From Candidatus Methanovirga meridionalis (GTDB taxonomy: Archaea; Methanobacteriota; Methanobacteria; Methanobacteriales; Methanobacteriaceae): a DNA stretch of 9,123 nucleotides. The translations under genes and the position numbers were made by a program. Location: the NCBI GenBank assembly GCA_031289325.1, contig JAITPS010000264.1:1-9123 (forward strand). Direction: 5' to 3'. A model generated the notes under the pieces. That model was not told the origin of the DNA and ran no database searches. It saw nothing but the letters and a program-made list of their open reading frames with translations. Below, one piece after another: positions 1-6,119 of this stretch. How positions within the stretch are numbered: position 1 is the first letter of the stretch; each line of letters begins with the position of its first letter.

Positions 1-559
1 TGATGTTTAACTTATTTTAAGAACTATTTCATGATAATTTTGAAAAGTACAATAGATAATTTATTTAAATTCAAAATTATAACTTTAATACTTCCAAATT
101 TTTAAATAGAATCAATACAGTGTAAATTAAAATTTGAATTCTATTTAATTAAAATAAACATTTTTAAATCTTCTGAATTTAAAATCAAAGCTATTTGCAT
201 CAACTAAGAATTTTACTTTGAATTTTAATTGTTTAAAAACTGTTATTCTTTGATTTGAAGATCATGAAACTTTATTTTAATAATTATCTTTCAAAAAATT
301 TGTACTTTTGAAAAATATATGATATTTAACTGTGAATTATACTAAATAATCATGGAAATTCCATTAATTTTTTATACTTTTCAGACATCTTGTTATTGTT
401 TTTAAAAATAAAAAGATAAAAATTATTATTTAAAAAATTAATTTGATATTAATTTGAAATTTTTAAACAGGTGAATGTATTCTCATGAGTTGAAAATAAA
501 TTTTCAACAATAAGATATTTAAAATAAATGATTAATTACAAACATTTTTTATTACAAAC
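1..559. other. Gene-free AT-rich stretch
   Basis: No open frame here looks like a protein, and stops are dense in all six frames. Visible structure is limited to short inverted repeats: an 11-bp stem pairing 102-112 with 138-148, a perfect 13-bp palindrome centred near 358, and a perfect 8-bp stem with a TAAA loop at 489-508. An 11-bp direct repeat (attacaaacat) lies at 535-545 and 551-561. If the signal peptidase array once had a full third copy, its 3' part would have lain at about 359-742, but no trace of it remains. Nothing else is recognised. Confidence 0.6.
489..508. repeat. Perfect 8-bp inverted repeat, 4-nt loop
   Basis: GTTGAAAA and TTTTCAAC flank a TAAA loop. The right arm is not followed by a T-run on either strand, so it is not a clear terminator. 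A short hairpin like this can arise by chance in AT-rich DNA. No role is assigned. Confidence 0.35.
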
Positions 560-660
560 ATATATAAACATAATTTGATTAATATAACTAATTTTAAATT
601 AATATTTTTTAATAATATTTATTTTTAAAAAAGTTATTTATTAAGAACTTTATCAAACTC
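560..660 (+). mobile_element. Partial copy A of MITE-like element (right end only)
   Basis: The segment ends in ttaagaactttatcaaa (641-657), the right terminal sequence seen again at 2904-2921, 7261-7278 and, inverted, from 9005. The preceding 80 or so bases (attttaaat, the aataatatttatttttaaaa core and ttatttatta) match the right subterminal part of the copies ending at 2922 and 7280. The left end (ttttggaaaagttctta) is not found upstream, so the copy is 5'-truncated or degraded. It has no coding capacity. Confidence 0.6.
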
Positions 661-747
661 AATATATTTAATTTAAAATATTGTTTCATGAAAATCTATA
701 ATTTTAAATATGAAAATCTATAATTTTAGATTTTAAATAATATAAGT
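661..747 (+). repeat. Internal fragment of the same element, cut at the dead signal peptidase copy
   Basis: Directly after the right end of copy A, the sequence returns to the interior of the element: tttaatttaaaatattg, then cataaaaatttataatttt-like text as at 2439-2478, and the first 17 bases of one 20-bp minisatellite unit (731-747). It contains a 22-bp tandem duplication, atgaaaatctataatttta-type units at 688-709 and 710-731. The fragment stops where homology to the signal peptidase genes begins. The bases taagt (743-747) fit both partners, which suggests a microhomology junction. Confidence 0.55.
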
Positions 748-817
748 GTTGAGTAGTTATTAATCCAACAAGGATTATAATTACATAAGTAAGTATTTCT
801 TGCTTTTTAATATCTAT
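743..817 (-). pseudogene. Remnant of a third signal peptidase I gene (first 25 codons)
   Basis: Read on the minus strand from 817 to 743, this gives 25 codons without a stop that align with residues 1-25 of the two intact signal peptidases next door. The shared pieces are the KK.E.. start, the hydrophobic YVIII..VGLI core and QHL. The start codon has become ATA, the second residue is Asp instead of Gly, and the GGTGT ribosome binding site of the intact copies is replaced (822-826 reads AATCT on the minus strand). The remaining 127 codons, with all catalytic residues, are gone. At 742/743 the sequence switches to repeat-element DNA. The start lies exactly 515 bp from that of the next copy, so this is the distal member of a tandem array. 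It is certainly not functional. The spacer at 818-873 is also homologous to that between the intact copies. Confidence 0.85.
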
Positions 818-873
818 TTAAAGATTATTACACGATATTTGAATCAATAGATTGAGATTAAATTAAGTTTAAC

Positions 874-1332
874 TTAGTATTCTTCATGTATGTCAATTAA
901 TTGATGCCAGAACTCTTGAATATAAATTGCCGCATATCCAATTTTAGGTATTATAAATGGATGATCAGCAATAGTTATGACTCTTGCAACAATCTGATCT
1001 GGTCTGACAGGTAAAGGATCATGAACTGGATTGTTATCTCCTTTTATAGTAAATAGTTTTGTTCCATTTTTTTCAGTAATATTAATAACCCTATGAATAA
1101 TTAGATTTGGAAACCATTCAGGATTGTAAACAACGACATCACCTATTTTTACATCTTCTGGATCAAATTCATGAAACCCTAAAAAGTTCACTTTCTCAAG
1201 TCCAACAATGTCTCCTCGATACATTAGAGATTCCATACTTCCTGAAATAACTACACTTAAGTGTTGAGTAAGTATTAAGCCAAAAATGATTATAATCGCA
1301 TAAATAATTATTTCTCGCTTTTTAATACCCAT
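874..1332 (-). CDS. Signal peptidase I, archaeal type (copy 1)
   Basis: Membrane-bound serine endopeptidase that removes signal peptides from secreted proteins on the outer face of the cytoplasmic membrane. The 152-residue protein has one N-terminal membrane segment (about residues 8-29), then box B SGSMES with the nucleophile Ser32, box D IIHRV with His80 in place of the bacterial lysine, and box E KGDNNPVHDP with Asp99 and Asp105. This Ser/His/Asp pattern is that of archaeal and ER-type enzymes. The short length is compact for the family but complete. By eye it is about 84% identical to the upstream copy (24 differences in 152). An unusual point is Ser35, where the family normally has Pro (SGSMEP). 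The ATG start is preceded by a GGTGT ribosome binding site at 1337-1341, four bases away. It lies 56 bp downstream of copy 2 and may be co-transcribed with it. Confidence 0.93.
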   Translation of the reverse strand: MGIKKREIIIYAIIIIFGLILTQHLSVVISGSMESLMYRGDIVGLEKVNFLGFHEFDPEDVKIGDVVVYNPEWFPNLIIHRVINITEKNGTKLFTIKGDNNPVHDPLPVRPDQIVARVITIADHPFIIPKIGYAAIYIQEFWHQLIDIHEEY

Positions 1333-1388
1333 TTAAACACCATTAAATAATATTTGAATTAATATCTACGGATTAGATTAAGTTTAAG

Positions 1389-1847
1389 TTAGTATTCTTC
1401 ATTTATACCAAATAATTGATACCAGAAACCTTTAAGATAAATTGTTATATATCCAATTTTAGGGATTATAAATGGATGATCTCCAATAGTTATGACTCTT
1501 GCAACAATTTCATCTGGTCTGACAGGTAAAGGATCATGAACTGGATTGTTATCTCCTTTTATAGTAAATAGTTTTGTTCCATTTTCTTCAGTGATATTAA
1601 TAACTCTATGAATAATTGGACCTGGGAACCATTCACCATTGTAAACAACGACATCACCTATTTTTACATCTTCTGGATCAAATTCATGAAATCCTAAAAA
1701 GTTCACTTTCTCAATTCCAACAATGTCTCCTCGATACATTAGAGGCTCCATACTTCCTGAAATAACCACATTCAAATGTTCAGCAGCTATTAATCCAACA
1801 ATGATTATAATCACATAAATAATTATTTCTCGCTTTTCAATACCCAT
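1389..1847 (-). CDS. Signal peptidase I, archaeal type (copy 2)
   Basis: Same enzyme class and length (152 residues) as its tandem neighbour. The N-terminal membrane anchor spans about residues 8-28. Box B is the canonical SGSMEP with nucleophile Ser32; the catalytic His80 lies in IIHRV; KGDNN (97-101) and Asp105 form the last conserved box. Relative to copy 1 most changes lie in the anchor, the loop before His80 (GEWFPGP versus PEWFPNL) and the last 20 residues, leaving the catalytic core nearly unchanged. The start is supported by GGTGT at 1852-1856, the same spacing as in copy 1. As the promoter-proximal copy with the standard active-site motif, it is the likelier housekeeping enzyme (inference). 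The substrates cannot be told from sequence. Confidence 0.95.
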   Translation of the reverse strand: MGIEKREIIIYVIIIIVGLIAAEHLNVVISGSMEPLMYRGDIVGIEKVNFLGFHEFDPEDVKIGDVVVYNGEWFPGPIIHRVINITEENGTKLFTIKGDNNPVHDPLPVRPDEIVARVITIGDHPFIIPKIGYITIYLKGFWYQLFGINEEY

Positions 1848-1882
1848 TTAAACACCATTAAATAATATTTGAATTAATAAAA

Positions 1883-1935
1883 AATATCTATAAATTAATA
1901 TGTAAAGTTAATATCTAAATTAATATATAAAGTTT
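1883..1935. repeat. Two-copy 26/27-bp tandem repeat upstream of the signal peptidases
   Basis: Units at 1883-1909 and 1910-1935 both read aatatct..aattaatat.taaagtt with a one-base length difference and few substitutions. On the minus strand each ends in an A/T-rich aactttatata or aactttacata motif, so the duplication also doubles a TATA-like sequence ahead of the signal peptidase genes. Confidence 0.6.
1924..1935 (-). promoter_or_regulatory. Possible BRE/TATA for the signal peptidase genes
   Basis: On the minus strand this reads AAACTTTATATA, a reasonable archaeal BRE plus TATA pattern. A start of transcription about 25 bases on would give a leader of roughly 50 bases before the ATG at 1847. 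A weaker similar motif lies in the adjacent repeat unit (1898-1909). TATA-like strings are frequent in DNA this AT-rich, so this is only a candidate. Confidence 0.3.
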
Positions 1936-2218
1936 AGTATCATATTCTTTTAGCAAATTTTTCTAACAATTTGCAAATATATTAATCTTTATTTTTATAA
2001 AATCCTCAAATTTTAACATAAATAGATTTTAAAGATAAATTTAAAAGAATTTGTGCAAATAGTGAATTTGTGCAAATAGTAGATTGTTTTATGGTATAAT
2101 TCAAATAAAACATTATATTTTTCATTATTATTTTTCATTATTATTTTTTTTATTTTCTTAAATAAAATCAATTAAACAATATTTATTTATAATTAATATA
2201 ATATATACTTATACTAAC
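1936..2218. other. Gene-free AT-rich spacer with short duplications
   Basis: No coding frame is supported. It holds a perfect 17-bp tandem duplication (2047-2080) and a repeated tttttcattatta motif at about 2118-2143, followed by a T-rich run. Nothing else is recognised. Confidence 0.5.
2047..2080. repeat. Perfect 17-bp tandem duplication
   Basis: gaatttgtgcaaatagt occurs twice head to tail (2047-2063 and 2064-2080) without a mismatch. Identity this complete in a fast-drifting spacer points to a recent duplication. Confidence 0.85.
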
Positions 2219-2337
2219 AATAGCTATCAACTTAAGAAAATTATTTTTTTAAACTTGGATTGAAATTAAAAATGGAACTTTTATAAACAAGATTTTAGTA
2301 GAAATTTTAATCAAAAATTCTTAAGTTGACAGCATTG
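2219..2337. repeat. Inverted-repeat pair bounding a ~119-bp segment
   Basis: gctatcaacttaagaa (2223-2238) pairs with ttcttaagttgacagc (2318-2333): 16 bp with one mismatch, including a perfect 12-bp core. Allowing one unpaired base, the arms extend outward through caat/attg. The 79 bp between them hold no ORF but include weak further pairing (ttggattgaaatt against the aaattttaatcaa side). It could be a tiny MITE, a hairpin RNA, or the trace of a longer element. Its ends are different from those of the element that starts at 2369. Confidence 0.6.
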
Positions 2338-2368
2338 ATTTTATAATATTAAAACTTAAATATATTCC

Positions 2369-2922
2369 TTTTGGAAAAGTTCTTAAATTTGGATGATAAC
2401 TTTTTTTATTAAATTATTTGATTTTAAATAAATTATTTAATTTTAAATATTACTTCATAAAAATTTATAATTTTAAATTTTAAATAATATAAATATATTT
2501 TAAATAATATAAGTATATTTTAGATAATATAAATAAATTTTAGAAAATATAAGTATATTTTAAAAGAAAATATAAGTATATTTTAAATAATATAAGTATA
2601 TTTTAGATAATATAAATAAATTTTAAATAATATAAATAAATTTTAAATAATATAAATAAATTTTAAATAATATAAATAAATTTTAGAAAATATAAGTATA
2701 TTTTAAATAATATAAATAAATTTTAAATAATATAAATAAATTTTAAATAATATAAATAAATTTTAAATAATATAAATAAATTTTAAATAATATAAATAAA
2801 TTTTAGAAAATATAAATAAATTTTAGATAATATAATTAATTTTAAATCAATATATTTTAATAATATTTATTTTTAAAAAAATTATTTATTAAAAAATTAT
2901 TTATTAAAAACTTTATCAAAAC
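2369..2922 (+). mobile_element. MITE-like element, copy B, with expanded internal array
   Basis: The left end ttttggaaaagttctta (2369-2385) is a near inverted copy of the right end attaaaaactttatcaaaac (2903-2922): the family right end ttaagaactttatcaaaa pairs with it at about 15-16 of 18 positions. The order is left end, ggatgataac box (2391-2400), AT-rich interior with a duplicated aaattattt.attttaaat block, the 20-bp array (2478-2840), the conserved aataatatttatttttaaaa core, and the right end. It matches the 216-bp copy at 7065-7280 box for box; the extra length comes mainly from the array. There is no transposase ORF, so it would be mobilised in trans, if at all. No clear target-site duplication is seen. 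Confidence 0.65.
2478..2840 (+). repeat. 20-bp minisatellite, 18 units
   Basis: There are eighteen head-to-tail units of ttttaaataatataaataaa type. Seventeen are exactly 20 bp; the fifth (2558-2580) is 23 bp. Variants differ at a few positions only (aaataa, agataa or agaaaa after the T4; aataaa or agtata at the end). The variants occur in mixed order, with runs of identical units at 2621-2680 and 2701-2800, as expected from repeated unequal exchange or slippage. The equivalent place in the copy at 7065-7280 has two units (7173-7212). The array has no open frame. Confidence 0.95.
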
Positions 2923-2940
2923 TACTATAAAATAGATATT

Positions 2941-3038
2941 TTCTTTATTTTAAAAATTTTCTATTTTTTAAAGTTAGAAAATTTATATTTTTCTTTATTT
3001 TAAAAATTTTAGTTTTTAAAGTTAGAAAATTTATAATT
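2941..3038. repeat. 50-bp tandem duplication between the element and polB1
   Basis: Unit 1 (2941-2990) and unit 2 (2991-3038) share ttctttattttaaaaatttt and tttttaaagttagaaaattt, with a two-base deletion in unit 2. Degraded further pieces (tttttctttattt at about 3077-3090) suggest there were once more units. Unit 1 contains a 9-bp inverted repeat, aaattttct/agaaaattt. The block lies about 180-280 bp upstream of the polymerase start. Confidence 0.75.
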
Positions 3039-3096
3039 TTTTTTATTAAAATTTTTTATTTGATTAGAAAACGAAGTTTTTCTTTATTTAAGAGTT

Positions 3097-3112
3097 GAAA
3101 ATTGTATATAAG
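3097..3112 (+). promoter_or_regulatory. Possible BRE/TATA for polB1
   Basis: gaaaattgtatataag is the best TATA-like string upstream of the polymerase gene and would give a leader of about 80 bases. Alternatives are tgtataaat near 3129-3137 and gtttataag at 3190-3198; the last would place transcription start at or next to the ATG, a leaderless message. The choice cannot be made from sequence. Confidence 0.3.
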
Positions 3113-3216
3113 TAAAAAATAAGCTATTGTATAAATTAAATTGAAAATTATCTATTCTGAATATCTATTGTGAATAAACATTAAGCAAGTTTATAAGTGA
3201 AAATAGGAAATTTAAA

Positions 3217-5046
3217 ATGGAAAAAAGAGAAATTATCCTTTTTGATGTTGATTATGTAACGTATAATGAAAAACCTGTTATTCGTCTTTTTGGGAAGGAA
3301 AAAGAAAAAAATAATAAAAAAACTATTATGGCTTTGGATTTTGACTTTCAACCTTACATTTATGTCATTGCAAATGATATTGAAATAGCTAAAAAGGAGA
3401 TATATGAATTAGATATTAAATCTATTGAAATTGTTAATAAAAAAGATTTTCAAGTGGAGTCTCAGTTTTTAAAAGTTACATTTTATCATCCTCAAGATGT
3501 TCCTAAGTTTAGAGATGAAATTAGAAAATTTAGGTCTGTAAATGATATTAAGGAATATGATATTCCATTTTATCGTAGATATTTAATTAACAACAACATA
3601 TTTCCTATGTCCATGATAGAATTAAATGGTGAAATTGAATCTTCATTTTTAAATATAGAAAATAGTGATAATTTAGAAATATTTAAATTAAATTCCCCTC
3701 CTCAACCATTAGAATCAGATAATATTGATTTTAAAATTTTAAGTTTTGATTTAGAAGTTAGAAATCCAGATGGAATGCCAAACTCTAAAAGGGATGAAAT
3801 TATTATATTGGGAATATCAACAAACACAGGCATTAATAAGGTAATATCAACTAAAACTGAAGATTTGGATTTTGTTGAAAAGGTAGATTCTGAAGAAGAG
3901 ATAATTAAATCTTTTATTAAAACTGTTAAAGAAAATGATATAGATATTATTGTAGGTTATAACTCTGATAACTTTGATTTCCCTTATCTTAGAGATAGAG
4001 CTAAAATTCATGGTATTGACATTGATTTAGGTTGGGAAGGTTCGAAACTAAATTTTTTAAATAGGGGTTACTCTAAAGCAGCTGGATTTAAAGGACTTAT
4101 TCACATTGATTTATATTTGTTGATGAGACGATATATTAGTTTGAATCGTTATACATTAGAACGAGTCTATTTTGAACTTTTTAATGAAGAAAAAATCGAT
4201 GTCCCTGGAGATAAAATATGGGAGTATTGGGATAATGAAGGTGAAGAACTTAAAAATTTGCTTCATTATGCTCTTGATGATGTTATATCCACTTTAAAAA
4301 TAGCTAAAATGACTTTACCTTTAGTTTTAGAACTCACACGAATTGTAGGGCAGCTATTTTTTGATATAACACGTATGGCAACAGGTCAACAAGCTGAATG
4401 GTATTTAGTACGCAAGGCTTATGAATACAATGAAGTGGTTCCAAATAAACCTGGTGGAGGTCAAGTTTCTTCAAGAGAAAAAAATGTAGGGGGATACGTT
4501 AAAGAACCAGAAAAAGGATTGCATGAAAATATTGTCCAATTTGACTTTAGAAGTTTGTATCCAAGTATCATTATTTCAAAAAATATTTCTCCTGATGTTC
4601 TATTAAAAAAACTTTCAAATGGAAAATATGTTAAAAATATTGTATCAAAACAAATTAAAGATGAAAATCCAAACAGTGATAATTTTAACATAGCTCCATC
4701 CTATAATCATAAGTTTGCAAAAAAACCTATTGGTTTCATTCCTTCAGTTATAGGAAATATTTTAAATGAAAGAATTAAAATTAAAAAACGAATAAAAAAT
4801 TCTAAAGATGAAACTGAGAAAAAGGCATTGGATGTTCAGCAACAAGCATTGAAAAGACTTGCAAACACTATGTATGGAATTTATGGATTTTCGAGATTCA
4901 GATGGTACTCATTTGAGTGTGCAGAATCAATCACGGCTTGGGGAAGAAATTATATTCAAAATACTATTAAAAAAGCTGAAGAATATGGATTTAAAACTAT
5001 TTATGCTGATACAGATGGATTTTATGCGAAATACATTGATAAATAA
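3217..5046 (+). CDS. polB1: DNA polymerase family B, large subunit of the split enzyme (PolB1)
   Basis: Replicative/repair DNA polymerase with 3'-5' proofreading. The 609 residues hold a complete N-terminal domain, the exonuclease motifs Exo I FDLE (Asp178, Glu180), Exo II GYNSDNFDFPY (Asn249, Asp254) and Exo III YALDD (Tyr351, Asp355), the GGYV-EP linker (425-431), motif A DFRSLYPSII (Asp443), the fingers with motif B KRLANTMYG (546-554), and motif C YADTDG (Asp598, Asp600). Both catalytic aspartates of the palm are present. The protein ends nine residues after motif C, so the last part of the palm and the whole thumb are missing. This is what is known for Methanobacteriales: PolB of Methanothermobacter is encoded by two separate genes, polB1 (586 residues as I recall) and polB2, and both are needed for activity. 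No polB2 lies nearby. The ATG has only a weak ribosome site (aataggaa). Confidence 0.95.
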   Translation: MEKREIILFDVDYVTYNEKPVIRLFGKEKEKNNKKTIMALDFDFQPYIYVIANDIEIAKKEIYELDIKSIEIVNKKDFQVESQFLKVTFYHPQDVPKFRDEIRKFRSVNDIKEYDIPFYRRYLINNNIFPMSMIELNGEIESSFLNIENSDNLEIFKLNSPPQPLESDNIDFKILSFDLEVRNPDGMPNSKRDEIIILGISTNTGINKVISTKTEDLDFVEKVDSEEEIIKSFIKTVKENDIDIIVGYNSDNFDFPYLRDRAKIHGIDIDLGWEGSKLNFLNRGYSKAAGFKGLIHIDLYLLMRRYISLNRYTLERVYFELFNEEKIDVPGDKIWEYWDNEGEELKNLLHYALDDVISTLKIAKMTLPLVLELTRIVGQLFFDITRMATGQQAEWYLVRKAYEYNEVVPNKPGGGQVSSREKNVGGYVKEPEKGLHENIVQFDFRSLYPSIIISKNISPDVLLKKLSNGKYVKNIVSKQIKDENPNSDNFNIAPSYNHKFAKKPIGFIPSVIGNILNERIKIKKRIKNSKDETEKKALDVQQQALKRLANTMYGIYGFSRFRWYSFECAESITAWGRNYIQNTIKKAEEYGFKTIYADTDGFYAKYIDK

Positions 5047-5060
5047 ACTATTAATTAATA

Positions 5061-5077
5061 TTTTATAGTTTTTTAAA
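5061..5077 (+). terminator. Possible T-rich archaeal terminator after polB1
   Basis: ttttatagttttttaa lies 15-30 bases after the polB1 stop. Archaeal transcription often ends at T-runs without a hairpin, but T-runs are common in this DNA, so support is weak. Confidence 0.25.
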
Positions 5078-5099
5078 CCACAAAATAAATATATTATAT

Positions 5100-5153
5100 A
5101 AACAATTATTAGTTTAAAAATAAAATAAACACTTATTAATTTAAAAATAATAT
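5100..5153. repeat. Two 27-bp direct repeats upstream of pstC
   Basis: aaacaattattagtttaaaa.. (5100-5126) and aaacacttattaatttaaaa.. (5127-5153) match at most positions, and a looser version (taattaataattttaaaaat) follows at 5163-5182. They lie between polB1 and pstC, where a phosphate-responsive operator could sit. They may equally be one more neutral tandem duplication of the kind seen across the window. Confidence 0.45.
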
Positions 5154-5223
5154 ATTTTATAAATAATTAATAATTTTAAAAATGTTTATCAGTTTATTAT
5201 AATAATATAGGAATAAGTTTTTC

Positions 5224-6096
5224 ATGGTTAATAATAAAGTATCTGAATTTTTAATAGAAAAAGGATTATTCATAACAGCTATTTTTTCTGTTGTTGTAAG
5301 TTTAGTAATAATATTTTTTATTTTAATGGAAGGTCTTCCAGCTGTCTTTAAGATAGGTTTTTTTAAATTTATCTTTGGTTTAAATTGGGTTCCTTCAGAT
5401 AATGAATTTGGAGTATTACCTATGACGGTGTGTTCCATATATGTTACAGTTCTTGCACTCATCATGGCTGTTCCATTATCCTTACTTTCAGCTATTTTCA
5501 TGGCAGAAATAGCTCCTGAAAGTATACGACGAATTTTAAAACCAGCTATTGAAACCTTATCAGGAATTCCATCTGTTGTTTATGGGTTTTTTGGATTGAC
5601 AATTTTGGTGCGATTTGTGAGAGAAGTTTTTGGGGGAACAGGATTTAGTCTATTTACAGCATCTTTAATATTAGCTGTAATGATATTACCAACCATTATA
5701 TCTGTTTCTCAAGATTCATTACGGGCTGTTCCTAAAGAATACAAAGAGGCATCATTAGGTTTAGGAGCTACACACTGGCAAACAATAAAAAATATTATTG
5801 TTCCAGCAGCTTCCCCTGGAATAGTAACAGCCATTATTCTTGGTATGGGAAGAGCAATTGGAGAAACATTAGCTGTTATGATGGTTGCAGGTAATGTTGC
5901 TGAAATTCCAAACTCTATTCTTGAACCAATGCGAACTATAACCTCAAATATAGCCTTAGAAATGGGATATGCAGTAAATATTCATTATCAAGCATTATTT
6001 GCATCTGCAATTATACTATTTTTAATAATAATCACACTTTTAATCATTGCAAAATATATACAAAACAAATATAAAATAGACCTTAGTAGTGCTTAA
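5224..6096 (+). CDS. pstC: Phosphate ABC transporter permease PstC
   Basis: One of the two membrane subunits of the high-affinity phosphate importer, working with PstA, the ATPase PstB and the phosphate-binding PstS. The 290 residues hold six hydrophobic segments at about 14-36, 66-95, 108-132, 143-162, 195-222 and 255-277. The cytoplasmic EAA loop that docks the ATPase is EASLGLGATHWQTIKNIIVP (175-194), followed by GMGRAIGETLAVMMVAGN (207-224), which is typical of PstC. The length is normal for archaeal members. The ATG follows TTTTTC, with a weak AGGA at 5209-5212. pstA follows after a short gap. pstS, which normally precedes pstC, is not here; the upstream gene is polB1, 177 bp away. Confidence 0.95.
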   Translation: MVNNKVSEFLIEKGLFITAIFSVVVSLVIIFFILMEGLPAVFKIGFFKFIFGLNWVPSDNEFGVLPMTVCSIYVTVLALIMAVPLSLLSAIFMAEIAPESIRRILKPAIETLSGIPSVVYGFFGLTILVRFVREVFGGTGFSLFTASLILAVMILPTIISVSQDSLRAVPKEYKEASLGLGATHWQTIKNIIVPAASPGIVTAIILGMGRAIGETLAVMMVAGNVAEIPNSILEPMRTITSNIALEMGYAVNIHYQALFASAIILFLIIITLLIIAKYIQNKYKIDLSSA

Positions 6097-6119
6097 CATT
6101 ATCATTTAAAGTGTTAAAA

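Larger units (their letters stand above)
743..1879 (-). repeat. 515-bp tandem array of signal peptidase units
   Basis: The unit is a 459-bp gene plus a 56-bp spacer. Gene starts on the minus strand are at 1847, 1332 and 817 (remnant), exactly 515 bp apart. The spacer is copied too: 1848-1879 and 1333-1364 are identical (beginning ttaaacaccattaaataata), and 818-873 is a diverged version. Blocks in the middle of the two intact genes, around the second and third catalytic boxes, are nearly identical in DNA, while their 5' and 3' ends have diverged. This fits duplication followed by selection or local gene conversion. The array is bounded on the low side by repeat-element DNA. Confidence 0.85.

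Noticed and set aside
352..364. Palindrome followed by T-rich DNA as a terminator
   Set aside because: There is no loop, only a 6-bp stem, and no gene ends nearby.
470..515. Short ORF after ggtgaatg
   Set aside because: It has 12 codons, the ribosome-like ggtg abuts the ATG with no spacing, and the frame overlaps a hairpin.
1910..1950. Fossil C-terminus of a fourth signal peptidase upstream of copy 2
   Set aside because: Text like aaagtttagtat..attctt resembles the gene 3' end, but it is short, gapped and AT-rich; it cannot be separated from chance.
2478..2840. CRISPR array
   Set aside because: The 20-bp units are contiguous with no unique spacers, and no cas genes are present; it is a minisatellite.
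2478..2840. Origin-type iterons
   Set aside because: The units are pure A/T with scattered G, lack an archaeal ORB-like motif, lie inside a repeat element and have no cdc6/orc1 neighbour.
4461..4691. Open frame on the minus strand inside polB1
   Set aside because: It is antisense to conserved polymerase motif A and the fingers and resembles no protein; a shadow of the real gene.
4859..5068. Overlapping plus-strand frame at the polB1 3' end
   Set aside because: It is a +1 shadow of motif B to motif C. I checked whether it might be the missing thumb, and it shows no thumb features.
5157..5501. Minus-strand frame over the start of pstC
   Set aside because: It is antisense to a clear membrane protein and has a low-complexity tail in the spacer.
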